Shown: piece after piece, positions 1-9,010 of the stretch
Layout: every line of letters starts with the position of its first letter
Position numbering within the stretch: position 1 is the stretch's first letter
Assembly (NCBI RefSeq): GCF_000014185.1
Contig: NC_008148.1
Location: forward strand, 1,902,001-1,966,000
Length of the DNA: 64,000 bases
Direction: 5' to 3'
Source of the DNA: Rubrobacter xylanophilus DSM 9941
GTDB taxonomy: Bacteria > Actinomycetota > Rubrobacteria > Rubrobacterales > Rubrobacteraceae
The notes under the pieces: model-generated
What the model saw: only the letters and a program-made list of their open reading frames with translations
Databases searched by the model: none
Told to the model about the DNA's origin: nothing
Made by a program: the position numbers and the translations under genes

Positions 1-1105
1 TCCACGCGTAGAGCGCCCCCCAGGCCCCCAAAGAGAAGAAGCTCATCAGGATGGAGGCGGTGAGTATCCAACCGAAGCCTGATGCGGTAGCGAATAGAAA
101 GGTGAACACGCCGCTCGCCAGGAGGTAGAGACCAAGGGTGTTCCGCCGGCCTATGCGTTCGATCAGGTACGCGGCAGAAAAGTACCCTGGCAACTGCGCC
201 AGCGCAAGGATGAAGGTACTCTGGTACGTTCGGAGGGGCGAGAAGCCCTGCTCGGCGAAGGTTGAAGGTAGCCATGTGAAGATGCCGTAGTAGGCGAGGG
301 CGACGCAGAACCAGGCGATCCATAACATCAGGGTCGAGCGCCGTATCCCGGGCACCCAGAGCCGCGTAACGGTGACCCCACCCTGCCTTTCACCAGCGAC
401 CAGGGTCTGCTCGGGGGCGGGCCGACCATTCTCCGCCGCTATGCCGGTGAGAATTTCTTTGGCCTCATCTGCCCTCCCAGAGATGGCTAGAAAGCGCGGC
501 GACTCCGGTATGCTCTTGCGGATCCAGAGCACCAGTAGCGCCGCTAACGCCGACGCTGCGAGCAGCGGGCGCCAGCCGAAGCTCGGTACAAGGAGCCACG
601 CAAGCCCGGCAGCCAGGATCGTACCGACGGCCCAGAAACTTTCGAGTATGACTAGGTTGCGCCCCCGGTTCTCGCTAGGCAAGAACTCGGCGTAGACCGA
701 GAAATCGAGCGGGAGCGCGCCGCCGAGGCCGAAGCCCGTGATGAAGCGAAGCACCGCCAACCACTCCCAGCTCGGCGCGAAAGCGGACAGCAGTCCGAAT
801 ACTGCGAAGGTCAGTACCGTCAGCTGAAAGCCCGTGCGCCGACCTATGTAATCTGAAACGGTTCCCCAAAACCAGGCGCCGACCAGCATCCCAGCGAATG
901 TTGCGGTAGCGATCAGACCAGCCTGGGCTGGAGAGATCGCGAACTCGGCGATTATGGAAGGGAGCGCGAATCCTAGCATCAGGATCTCTGCGCTGTCCGC
1001 TACCCACGTCACCCCACAAACGGCCAGCAGACGCTTCTGAAACCGACCGAAGCCGATCCGATCGATGGCCTCCTGCACGGTCATCGTTCCGTTCCCAGCG
1101 CTCAT
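1..1105 (-). CDS. MFS transporter (SV2/NiaP-like), 3' end outside window
   Basis: This gene runs off the left edge, so only the first 368 codons are visible. The reading frame starts at an ATG at 1105 behind a GGAAGGAAGG ribosome site; a second in-frame ATG lies at 1084. The protein begins with a short cytoplasmic lead (TVQEAIDRIGFGRFQ) typical of the SV2/niacin-transporter branch of the major facilitator superfamily. Hydrophobic helices follow, with the MFS loop signature (WGTVSDYIGRRTG) around residue 80 and an ESPRFLA stretch before the central loop. It should be a proton-coupled importer of a small organic acid or amide. It is the last gene of an acyl-CoA dehydrogenase - gntR - transporter unit, which suggests it imports the substrate of that pathway. 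The substrate cannot be read from sequence. Confidence 0.85.
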   Translation of the reverse strand, partial: MSAGNGTMTVQEAIDRIGFGRFQKRLLAVCGVTWVADSAEILMLGFALPSIIAEFAISPAQAGLIATATFAGMLVGAWFWGTVSDYIGRRTGFQLTVLTFAVFGLLSAFAPSWEWLAVLRFITGFGLGGALPLDFSVYAEFLPSENRGRNLVILESFWAVGTILAAGLAWLLVPSFGWRPLLAASALAALLVLWIRKSIPESPRFLAISGRADEAKEILTGIAAENGRPAPEQTLVAGERQGGVTVTRLWVPGIRRSTLMLWIAWFCVALAYYGIFTWLPSTFAEQGFSPLRTYQSTFILALAQLPGYFSAAYLIERIGRRNTLGLYLLASGVFTFLFATASGFGWILTASILMSFFSLGAWGALYAW

Positions 1106-1164
1106 GTTGACCTTCCTTCCACCTTACGCTTCATACGGTCGGCTGTCCCGAACTTCCCACCAAG

Positions 1165-1911
1165 CTATACCTCTCCTTTCCTGGTGGCTTCCGTTTCCTC
1201 AAGCAATGCGATGATCTTCGCCAAGGCGTTGGACCTGTGCACTTCCTGAGCGGCAATGGCTCCGGCGACGTCCCCAGACTTGCAGGCCTCGAAGATAGCC
1301 CGATGGTCCTTCTGGACCTGCTTGTGCCAGACAGGACCGAAAATCAAACCGCGATAAACCTCGGAGTTTTGCCAGAGGATATCTACCATGCGGCAGATCT
1401 TCGGTAGTCCGGCCTGCTCAAAGAGCAAGAAATGAAACTCCCGGTTAGCCTCAGTGTACCCCAGAACATCGCCTGCCTCCATAAGCTTGTTCATCCGGAC
1501 GATCGTCCGTTCGAGACACCGGATGAGTTCCGCGTCGGCCTTCGCCACCGCTCGGCGCGTCAACTCATCTTCGAGGAGACGCCTCGCGAGGTAGATTTCT
1601 TCGATCTGCTCTCTTGAGAGCTCGACCACCTTGTATCCACGGTGGCGCTCGTACACAACCTGTCCCTCGGCCTCCAGGGTCCTTAACGCCTCCCTAACTG
1701 GCACCGCGCTGACGTTCAAACGCTTCGCGAGATCCAGTTGGCGCACCCACTGCCCCGGCTTCAGCCGACGGGTCATTATCGCTTGGCGAATCTCGCGCAG
1801 TACCGCCTCTTGAGAGGTCGGCGGTGTGCTGAATGACCTCTGATCTTCTTTCTGATATGCCATCTCATTGAGTAGCCGCAGGTGATGTGATTTCGAACTG
1901 TTACGTCTCAT
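1165..1911 (-). CDS. GntR family regulator, FCD subfamily
   Basis: The 248-residue protein has an N-terminal winged helix-turn-helix of the GntR type (residues about 35-100; RLNVSAVPVREALRTLEAEG is the recognition region) and an all-helical FCD ligand domain (about 105-235) with the usual metal/acid-binding His pattern. FadR/FCD regulators sense organic acids or acyl-CoA-type metabolites and usually repress neighbouring catabolic genes. The ATG at 1911 is only three bases after the stop of the upstream dehydrogenase, whose last codons supply an AGG ribosome site, so translation is probably coupled. A later ATG at 1863 lacks a ribosome site. The likely operator is the 19-bp palindrome at 3152-3170. 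Confidence 0.9.
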   Translation of the reverse strand: MRRNSSKSHHLRLLNEMAYQKEDQRSFSTPPTSQEAVLREIRQAIMTRRLKPGQWVRQLDLAKRLNVSAVPVREALRTLEAEGQVVYERHRGYKVVELSREQIEEIYLARRLLEDELTRRAVAKADAELIRCLERTIVRMNKLMEAGDVLGYTEANREFHFLLFEQAGLPKICRMVDILWQNSEVYRGLIFGPVWHKQVQKDHRAIFEACKSGDVAGAIAAQEVHRSNALAKIIALLEETEATRKGEV

Positions 1912-1914
1912 TGG

Positions 1915-3105
1915 TTACCTGAAGGCCTCTATCCCGGTTATGGCCTGGCCGAGGATGAGGGTGTGCACCTCGTCGGTGCCCTCGTAGGTGCGCACGCTCT
2001 CCAGGTTGTTCGCGTGCCTCAAGGGCGGGTAGTCCAGCGTGACCCCGTTCCCACCCAGGATCGCGCGCGCCTCCCGGGCGATCTTTATCGCCTCGCGCAC
2101 GTTGTTGAGCTTGCCCAGCGAGATCTGCTGGTGCTTGAGGGCGCCCGCGTCCTTCATCCTCCCCAGGTGCAGCGCCAGAAGCATCCCCTTCTGGATCTCC
2201 ACGACCATGTCCGCAAGCTTTTTCTGGGTGAGCTGGAAGGAGGCGACGGGCCGGCCGAACTGCTCCCGCCGCAGCGAGTACTCGAGCGCGCACTCGTAGC
2301 AGTCCCTCGCCGCCCCCATGGAGCCCCAGATGATGCCGTAGCGGGCCTCGTTGAGGCAGCTGAAGGGCGCCCGGAGCCCGGCGGCCCCCGGCAGCATCGC
2401 TCCAGCGGGAACCCTCACCCCCCCCAGCTCGATGTCGCACTGGATGGAGGCGCGCATGCTGAGCTTGGGCTCGATGTTCGTGGCCGAGAAGCCCTGGGCC
2501 GCGGTGGGGACCAAAAAGCCCCGTACCGGGTTGCCCTCCTCGTCGGTCCTCGCCCAGATCACCGCCACCTCCGCGATGGAGGCCATCCCGATCCAGCGCT
2601 TCGCGCCCTCTATGACCCACCCGTCCCCGTCCCTGCGGGCAAAGGTCTTCATGCTCGCCGGGTCGCTCCCGGCGGTCGGCTCGGTGAGCCCGAAGCAGCC
2701 CACCGCCTCCCCCCTCGCCATCCTCGGAAGCCACTCCTGCTTCTGCTCCTCGGAGCCGAAGCGGTGGATGGCGCTCATCGCCAGCGAGCCCTGCACGCTC
2801 ACGAACGTCCTTATCCCCGAGTCCCCGGCCTCGAGCTCCATGCAAGCAAGCCCGTACTCCACCGCGCTCCTTCCGGCGCACCCGTAGCCTTCGAGGTGCA
2901 TCCCCAGAAGCCCGAGCGCTCCCATCTCGGGGACAAGCTCCCTCGGGAAGCGGGCCTCCTCGTACCACCCTTTGATGTTCGGCCGGACCCGCTCCTCCAC
3001 AAAGGAGCGCACCCGGTCCCGCACCGCCCGCTCCTCCTCGCTGAGCAGCGTGTCCAGCTCTAGGAAATTTTCCATCCCCTGCACTTCGACCGCCGCAGGT
3101 TGCAC
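1915..3105 (-). CDS. Acyl-CoA dehydrogenase, glutaryl-CoA dehydrogenase type
   Basis: A flavoprotein dehydrogenase of about 390 residues with the complete acyl-CoA dehydrogenase fold: helical N-domain, FAD-binding middle with FGLTEPTAGSDPASM (about 140-155) and KRWIGMASIAEVAV, and a C-domain with the RREQFGRP motif. The C-terminal YEGTDEVHTLILGQAITG matches glutaryl-CoA dehydrogenases, in which the Glu of YEGT is the catalytic base (E375 from the GTG start). It would oxidise, and possibly decarboxylate, a glutaryl-CoA-like substrate and pass electrons to ETF. The start is uncertain: GTG at 3105 or ATG at 3075. The codon usage is more GC-rich than in the flanking genes. It is first in an operon with gntR and the MFS gene. 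Confidence 0.88.
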   Translation of the reverse strand: MQPAAVEVQGMENFLELDTLLSEEERAVRDRVRSFVEERVRPNIKGWYEEARFPRELVPEMGALGLLGMHLEGYGCAGRSAVEYGLACMELEAGDSGIRTFVSVQGSLAMSAIHRFGSEEQKQEWLPRMARGEAVGCFGLTEPTAGSDPASMKTFARRDGDGWVIEGAKRWIGMASIAEVAVIWARTDEEGNPVRGFLVPTAAQGFSATNIEPKLSMRASIQCDIELGGVRVPAGAMLPGAAGLRAPFSCLNEARYGIIWGSMGAARDCYECALEYSLRREQFGRPVASFQLTQKKLADMVVEIQKGMLLALHLGRMKDAGALKHQQISLGKLNNVREAIKIAREARAILGGNGVTLDYPPLRHANNLESVRTYEGTDEVHTLILGQAITGIEAFR

Positions 3106-3151
3106 CCCCGGTATAGTTCTTGCCTATGTTCATATTTGAACCTCAGCGCAA

Positions 3152-3170
3152 ATTCAATATTATATTGAAT
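3152..3170. promoter_or_regulatory. Perfect 19-bp palindrome, probable GntR operator
   Basis: The sequence ATTCAATATTATATTGAAT is a perfect inverted repeat (9-bp arms around one T) in the AT-rich gap between the divergent dehydrogenase and AtzG/amidase units. Its size and symmetry fit the binding site of a dimeric FCD regulator such as the one at 1165-1911. Assignment to that regulator is inference. Confidence 0.6.
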
Positions 3171-3290
3171 CCATAGAGCAGTATAGGATATAGTGCGAGA
3201 GCGCGTCAATAGAACAATGCAACGAATAGCGTTGGCTGTGGGTCACAGGCAAAGAAGGTTTGCAGAGCTACGCAAACGGGGGCAAAGCGC

Positions 3291-3497
3291 ATGAGTAATT
3301 CGCAGCGTCAAGACGGCACCGAGCAAGAGATGGTGCGAGCCGCGCTGCTACAAGCTGGGTTCCAGGTCAATGACGAAGATATCGTCAGGCTAATACCGCT
3401 GTTCCGGGCGCTTTGTAAGAACCACGCGCGAATCTCAGCCTTACTGCCCTTGTCCATTGAGTTGCAAGTGACCTTTGATCCAAGGTGGCGAACTTGA
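3291..3497 (+). CDS. AtzG-like small amidase subunit (DUF4089 type)
   Basis: A 68-residue helical protein ending in a short tail (LQVTFDPRW) that resembles the VEPAPVFDP-like tail of AtzG proteins. In the cyanuric acid pathway AtzG is the small non-catalytic subunit that binds the AtzE amidase (1-carboxybiuret hydrolase), and DUF4089 proteins generally sit directly before such amidases. Here the stop codon overlaps the start of an amidase by 13 bases, which implies translational coupling and a stoichiometric complex. The ATG at 3291 has a GGGGG stretch 9 bases upstream. The assignment rests on size, tail and context and is moderately secure; the native substrate is unknown. Confidence 0.65.
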   Translation: MSNSQRQDGTEQEMVRAALLQAGFQVNDEDIVRLIPLFRALCKNHARISALLPLSIELQVTFDPRWRT

Positions 3498-4885
3498 CCT
3501 CTCCGGCTACATTCTCGGTGGTGGAAGCCGCTCGCCTTATTGCGAGCGGTGAGCTCTCCCCCGTTGAACTCACCCGCTCTATACTCGAGCGGATAGAGCG
3601 AATAGACCCACGCCTCAAGGCGTACGTAGCCATTTTTCATGAGGAAGCGCTAGCAGAAGCGAAACGGGCAGCAAATGAAATCTCCATGTTGGGACCGCGT
3701 AGTTCGCTGCATGGTATCCCCGTAGCCATCAAGGACGTTTACGATATCGAGGGCAAGCCGACGCTGGCCGGCTCTCGCGTTCGGGTGGGCCACATCGCCG
3801 ATGCCGACAGCGAGGTCGTGAAACGCCTTCGGGAGGCCGGCGCGATCATCGTTGGAAAGACGGTGACACACGAGTTCGCCAGCGGGGTTACTTCTCCCCC
3901 GACGCGCAACCCGTGGGATCTGAACCGAATACCCGGCGGATCATCAGGAGGATCGGGGGCGGCGCTCGCCGCAGACCTGTGCCTAGCGGCGACGGGTACT
4001 GACACGGCAGGTTCAATTCGCATCCCTGCTTCGGTGAACGGTGTCGTCGGCCTCAAGCCGACCTTCGGCCGGATCTCTAAGCGCGGGATCGTACCGCTCT
4101 CTTGGTCTCTGGACCACGTAGGACCCCTTGCCAAGACGGTTCACGACGCAGCGCTCATGTTAAACACCCTAGCCGGCTACGATCCCGCCGATGTATGCTC
4201 GATTAAAGAACCAGTCCGCGACTTCACAGATAGGATAGACTGCGAGATCTCTGGCTTCAAGGTTGGCGTAGCCCAAAACTGGTATCTGGATCGCATAGGC
4301 GCCGCAGTCGCGAAAGCTACGCAAGAGGCAGCACGCACCTTCGAAGATCTTGGTGCCTCGGTCGAGGAAATTGAGATCCAGCATCTCGACCTAGCAATGG
4401 AGATCCACTCTACCATCCTCTCCGCTGAGGCAAGTGCATACCATCAGTCTATGTTACCTGTCGCGTCCGAGAGCTACAGGCGCGGCACGCGGGTTTTCCT
4501 CCAAGCTGGCCAACTTATCCCTGCCACGGCCTATCTCAACGCACAGCGCGCCCGCGAGCTCATCCGCCAGGGTTTCCGCGAAGCGTTTTCCCGAGTCGAT
4601 GTGCTGATTGGGCCAACGCTACCGACGGTAGCCGCCCTCTTCGGCAGCAACAAGGTAGAAGTCAACGGAACGGAGGAAGACATCACGCAAGCTTACACTC
4701 GCCTCTCAATACCCGCCAACCTCGCGGGGCTGCCCGCGCTATCGGTACCGTGCGGGTACCATTTAGGTCTCCCGCTAGGCCTACAACTCATAGGAAAACC
4801 GCTCGACGAACGAACAGTGCTCCGCGCGGGACACGCATACGAGCAAGCGACAAACCACCATCTAAAACGTCCAAATCTCGTTTAA
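3485..4885 (+). CDS. Amidase-signature hydrolase, AtzE/GatA-like
   Basis: A 466-residue amidase-signature enzyme with the Ser-cisSer-Lys triad: Lys83 in HGIPVAIKD, cis-Ser153 in PGGSSGGSGAA and nucleophile Ser177 in GTDTAGSIRIPAS. Such enzymes hydrolyse small amides or carbamoyl compounds in the cytoplasm. The start is GTG at 3485, inside the 3' end of the AtzG-like gene. Pairing with an AtzG-like protein favours an AtzE-type hydrolase over GatA (no gatB or gatC is present). The divergent dehydrogenase and transporter suggest the amide is imported, deamidated and its acid oxidised as a CoA ester. That route is inferred. Confidence 0.88.
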   Translation: MANLTSPATFSVVEAARLIASGELSPVELTRSILERIERIDPRLKAYVAIFHEEALAEAKRAANEISMLGPRSSLHGIPVAIKDVYDIEGKPTLAGSRVRVGHIADADSEVVKRLREAGAIIVGKTVTHEFASGVTSPPTRNPWDLNRIPGGSSGGSGAALAADLCLAATGTDTAGSIRIPASVNGVVGLKPTFGRISKRGIVPLSWSLDHVGPLAKTVHDAALMLNTLAGYDPADVCSIKEPVRDFTDRIDCEISGFKVGVAQNWYLDRIGAAVAKATQEAARTFEDLGASVEEIEIQHLDLAMEIHSTILSAEASAYHQSMLPVASESYRRGTRVFLQAGQLIPATAYLNAQRARELIRQGFREAFSRVDVLIGPTLPTVAALFGSNKVEVNGTEEDITQAYTRLSIPANLAGLPALSVPCGYHLGLPLGLQLIGKPLDERTVLRAGHAYEQATNHHLKRPNLV

Positions 4886-5015
4886 CCAGCACCGTTCACA
4901 ATAGCTGATCTGTAGAACGGCATCCGGTATGCTCGAAGCAGCCTCGGGCGTCCGCAGCGGTAACCGCAGATACAGTGAGTTGCGATGAGAATGGGCTGCA
5001 TGGCATTTTAGACTG

Positions 5016-5605
5016 ATGAAAGCGTACTCCAAAGAACTCCGTGAGAAGATCGTGGACGCCACCGGACGAGGCATGCCCAAGGCCCAGGCAGCTCGCACCT
5101 TCGAAAGTCGGGATCTCGACCGTCAAGCGTTACGTCGCCAAGGCCCAAAGGGGAGAATCCCTTGAGCCAGAGGTAAGGCACCTGGTAAACGACCCAAGAT
5201 GGATGAGCGGATATAAGCGCAAGCTCCTCGAAGAGGATCTCTCAAAAGGGGAGCGCCCGTTTGTCACCCTTCGGGAGCACTGTGAGTACGTCGTAGAGAC
5301 CATATTAAGCGGTGTTTCGGTGAGCCGTTTTACCATGTGTGCCATTCCATAGCTTGGATCGGTTCCACACGCAAAAGAAGGGGCCGAAAGGCGCCATAGA
5401 GAGCGAGACGGGTTCGTAATAAAGACTGCCTGGCGGGTGATGGCGTCCGCTGAGGTCGACCCCAAGGTGGCTCTAGTGTTCGTGGATAAGATGGGAGTGC
5501 ACACCTCCCTAGCGCCCCTTTATGGTTGCCCTCGAAAAGGCGGAACGTGTGCACACCTGCAGGTTTCCATGCAATGTCGTGGCAAAAACACCATGCTTTG
5601 GGGTA
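5016..5605 (+). pseudogene. IS630 transposase fragment A, frameshifted
   Basis: From the ATG at 5016 the translation is an IS630-type N-terminus (YSKELREKIVDATGRGMPKAQAA). A frameshift near 5110 moves the homology to the frame reading GISTVKRYVAKAQRGESLEP, then KRKLLEEDL, the SVSRFTMCAI remnant of a second helix-turn-helix, and FVDKMGVHTSLAPLYG, the start of the DDE domain. Homology fades near RGKNTMLWGS at about 5600, where another transposase begins. It is dead. Confidence 0.75.
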
Positions 5606-5631
5606 GTGTTCCAGGGAGTGTGTAAGAGGTC

Positions 5632-6707
5632 TGCCATAATAAGCCTTACCTCCATCGTCACGGCACCGTGCGTAAGCCCGTTGGTGATCATAAGCTTCAA
5701 GAAGCGATCGCTTGTCGCTACGAGTGCGCCTCTTGCAAAAGGACTTTCCGCCACTACCCCTCCGGGATCACCCCCAAGGATCAGAGCCCAAGAACCGTGG
5801 TGCTGGCCGCGCTGATGATGTACGCTCTTGGGCTCTCCTGCTCGGCGGCCTCGCACCTGCTTGGGGCTTTGGGAGCGGAGGTTTGCAAGATGAGCGTGTG
5901 GCGCGACGCCCAGGAAGCGGGCGAAGCCTTGAGGAAGAGAAGGCCCGCGGGAAGGGTGCGGGTTCTGGGAGCGGATGAGACGGTCTTATAAGGTGAAGGG
6001 CGAGGAAGCGGTGGTCGGTTTCGTGGTCGACGCCCAGAACGGGAGGACCCTGGGCTTTGAGGTGCTCTTGGAGGGAGAGGGGGGAGGCTTTCAGGGAGTG
6101 GCTCGTGCCCTACGCCGAAGGGCTGGGGGTCGAGGTGTTGGTCTCCGACGACAACGACTCCTACGCCGTGGCGGCCTCGGAGCTGGGGCTCTCTCACCAG
6201 CTGTGCATCGCCCATGTGCGCAAGAACGTCACCAAGGGCGCCGACTCGATCCTGAAGCAGGCAAAAAGGGAGTACGACGAGGGAGACGAGAAGCTACGAA
6301 AGCTCAAAGAGGATCTGAAAACGCTAAGAGGACTGCCAAGAGAGCTTCACGAGGAAGGTGCCCACGAGATCGGGCGGTTGCACCGTGGATACCTGTGGGC
6401 CGCCCCGCCCAAGAGGAAGGGTCAACGAACGAAGAAGGCCACAGCCACTTACAGGATGCGGATGCTCACCCTGAAGCTGTGGAACGAGTGGCGTAAGGTG
6501 GGGCTGCACCTGGCACGTCCCGAGTTGGGCTTGGACGGCACCAACAACGCCTCGGAGAGGGGCATAGGGAAGAGCAAGGTGAAGATACAAGACGATGAGG
6601 GGCTACAAGAGCATATAGAAAGGATGAAAAACGGCATCGCCTTGACGCAGTGGCTCTATGGCGGCGAGGAAGAGTGCGACTTGGCCGGGGAGATGATGGC
6701 GGCGTGA
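5632..6707 (+). pseudogene. Zinc-finger DDE transposase, frameshifted
   Basis: Residues from about 5632 include paired Cys motifs (RYECASCKRTFRHYPSGI), as in ISL3-like and related transposases, then GADET, VSDDNDSYAVAASELGL, HQLCIAHVRKNV and TNNASERGIGKSKV, which supply a D-D-E-like set. The frame breaks near 5985 and again near 6080, so no intact protein can be made. Exact IS family is uncertain. It directly follows the truncated IS630 fragment, which it may have interrupted. Confidence 0.65.
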
Positions 6708-6829
6708 AACCCCCTCGACGCCGCATCGGAACGATTTTTCGAACTCGCCCACCGTTTATGGGACAGTTACGATGCGGCTCAAGCCTTATGGTTTTTGGCA
6801 TAATGAGTTATTATACAGACGTACTTGGT

Positions 6830-7440
6830 ACAATAGTTGTGATCCTCGATGAGTTCCCTGATCCTCTGATCCTCTTTTGGGTCGCTATGTGCTCCGAGGT
6901 TATCCATCACCACAATCTGCCCCGCACTCAAGCTCGCTACGAGCACCTTCTCTACAGCCAGAGAGTGGGTCCCATCCCCTCCAAATTCATACTAGAAGAA
7001 AGCACCGTCTTGTTCTTGCCCCCAGGTCCGTGGCACCGCCAGAGATACAGCCGCTCGCCTCTCTGGGTGCGTAGGAGCCGTAGATGGGTCCGAAGTGAGG
7101 TATGCGCGCTGCGCACTCGTTCACGAAGACAAGCCTCTCTGGGGCCACCACCGCAGCCACCATCACTCGCTAGCTCGCCCTCTCGAACTCGTTACGCTCC
7201 GTGGCAACTCGCCGCCTTCTTCTTTCACGCGTAGAGCCGATTTGGGCTATGGCACGGCACACATCGCCGAGCGGCTCACCGAGAGTCCTGTCTCATGGCC
7301 TCTATGTGTAGTCGCAGCGCTGCTTTAGGTGAGGTAAGGGTGCTTGGCAAGGTCGTCTTCAAGCAGCTTCCTCGCCTTCTCGTCGAGAGCGAGACGGAGA
7401 AGGTACGAGCTGCCTTCAAGCCTTGGACATCCCGGTCAAG
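6830..7440 (-). pseudogene. IS630 transposase fragment B, heavily decayed
   Basis: The reverse strand carries pieces of the same IS630 family in successive frames: LDEKARKLLEDDLAKHPYLT, then LSVSRSAMCRAIAQIGSTR, then FVNECAARIPHFGPIYGSYAP, then AVEKVLVASLSAGQIVVMDNLGAH. Stops and frameshifts interrupt every part, and the C-terminal catalytic end is missing. Its 5' part is homologous to fragment A at 5016-5605 but lies in the opposite orientation, so they are remains of two copies. Confidence 0.65.
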
Positions 7441-7469
7441 TCCCGAAGTGATACTGTTGATTTATTCGC

Positions 7470-7770
7470 TCAAGAGTCACGATCAACTCGCTGGGGCCAG
7501 AGAAGCCAATCGGGAACGTCGAGTGACGGCAGTTGGAATACCCCGTTCAGCCAGTTGGTGCTCCGTCCCACGTTAACGGCCGTCGCGGTGGCCAGCTCCT
7601 GCACAGGTGGGTCTTCTTCAAGCCCCGGTAGCGGGCTTGGCGCAACCCGAAGGCCTTTCTACTCCTTGTGAGACTGTCCCTTCTATGCCTGCCTCTGGCA
7701 GTAGAGGGCGGCAAACTCTTCGGTCTTCTGACGCTTTCTGGCAAACTGGATGGCCTCGTGTACGTCTCTT
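7470..7770 (-). pseudogene. IS1182-type transposase C-terminal remnant
   Basis: The reverse strand reads ARKRQKTEEFAALYCQRQA, then, after a stop, AFGLRQARYRGLKKTHL and, in another frame, ELATATAVNVGR. This pattern (two basic helices, then GLxxARYRGLxKTHLQ and A-A-N-xxR) is the C-terminal end of IS1182-family transposases. The catalytic N-terminal two thirds are absent. Confidence 0.6.
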
Positions 7771-7868
7771 GGCTGTACAAAGTGAGGGTGCGCGGGAGGT
7801 TCTGGGCCCGGGTGCACGACTGGCGGCTCATACCAGGTACGCCAGTATACTGTATATAATGATTAATT

Positions 7869-8985
7869 GAGGCCTGGTCATAATTCACGCTGCCTTGAGG
7901 AAAGCTTTGAGCCTGACGCGCAGGTCCCGCTCATGCTCGTATCGGTGCAGCAAATCCAATTGGTAGACCAAGACGGCTCCGAGCGCGAACCGAGCGGTGT
8001 TGAGCAGCCCCTTCGTGGGTACCTGCGCGTTACCGTCTAAGATGCCCTTGAACTGCTCGTCGAAGTTCTCGATCGCCCGAGAACGCAGCTCATGGAAGAT
8101 GCGCCTAACCTCCACTCCCGCGTCGGTGTGCGGGTAGGAACCCCGCTTGGGCGGTAACCAAGAACCGCCCGTCTCGGAGGCAGGATTCCCTCAAGTCCTC
8201 GGCGTCGTAGTGGGTGTCCCCGAGCACGAAGCGCGCCTCCTGGGGCAGTTCCTCGATCAGGGACGGAGCCACCCGGTTGTCCGCGGCGTTCGCCGGGGTG
8301 AGCCGGGCGGCCAGCGGGATCCACACCGCGGCCACCGTCACCGCCAAGTGCAGAGCTTCCACCCGTAGAGACCCACCCGTGCCAGCCGGACTTGCCCCAA
8401 TGGCCCTCGGTGTCGATGGAGGAACGAGGCACCACCCCGGCCTCCCGGTCCTTCTTGTGCCATTCCCCGCCCTTGGCCCTGAGCACCGTTGAGTCGAAGG
8501 CCACAGCTCGCCCGCAGCTTTCCCAGGGCTTGAGCAACTCCACCAGGTGACGCCCCAAGCAGCCGATCTGCTCGGGCAACGTCTCGGGTAAGGCCTTGCC
8601 GAGCCTCCGCTCGAAGGTGCGCCGGCAGGGGAAGCGTCCTCCCTCTTTTAGGAGTTCGCGTACGCTACTCATCTCGGGGGTGGGCTCCTCGAGCACCGCA
8701 AGCAGTTCGCCCACCTTGTGCAGGCGCCTGACGATCATGATTACTAACGCTTTGAGGAAGAGCTGCTCGGGATAAACGACGGGCCGCCCGCGAGGGCGGC
8801 AGGTAGGCGGTGGGGCGGGGTGGGGATGCGCTCGACCAAGCGAAGGAGTTGGACAAGAACGCCATCTTGACCGATCATGAGGGTGCCTCCGAGAAGAGGG
8901 TTTATACGAGCATAAGCCATTCTCGGAGGCTTTTCGCGTTAGGGCAAGCGTGCTGAGGTGCTATCCCTATTTATGACCGGACCTC
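7869..8985. mobile_element. IS4/IS5-like insertion sequence, 1.1 kb, defective
   Basis: The ends are near-identical inverted repeats: GAGGCCTGGTCATAA at 7869 and the complement of GAGGTCCGGTCATAA ending at 8985 (two transitions). They bracket a frameshifted transposase on the minus strand. Target duplications are not obvious: the left flank is ATTAATT and the right flank is a GAT followed at once by another copy of the same IS end. Confidence 0.65.
7885..8878 (-). pseudogene. DDE transposase (IS4/IS5-like), frameshifted
   Basis: From the ATG at 8878 three frames carry one transposase: an N-terminal part ending in MIVRRLHKVGELLAVLEEP, a middle with CGRAVAFDSTVLRAKGGEWHKKD (first catalytic Asp) and GHWGKSGWHGW, then, after a shift near 8360, LHLAVTVAAVWIPLAARLTPA and FVLGDTHYDAEDLRE (second Asp), and finally EVRRIFHELRSRAIENFDEQFK (Glu region). 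At least three frameshifts or stops inactivate it. Confidence 0.7.
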
Positions 8986-9010
8986 GATGAGGTCCGGTCA
9001 TAAATAGGGA
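8964..9010. repeat. 47-bp perfect palindrome made of two opposed IS ends
   Basis: Two 22-bp arms (8964-8985 and 8989-9010) are exact reverse complements around GAT. The left arm is the right end of the IS at 7869-8985. The right arm is the same end in the opposite direction, and similarity to the subterminal IS sequence continues past it (AAGCCTCCGAG near 9040), so it is a leftover end of a second, inverted copy. Confidence 0.7.

Noticed and set aside
1901-3133. 410-codon frame over the acyl-CoA dehydrogenase
   Set aside because: It is a Gly/Arg-rich alternative frame; the true gene has full family motifs.
5016-7440. The two IS630 fragments as halves of one interrupted gene
   Set aside because: They are in opposite orientations and both contain the same helix-turn-helix region, so they are separate copies.
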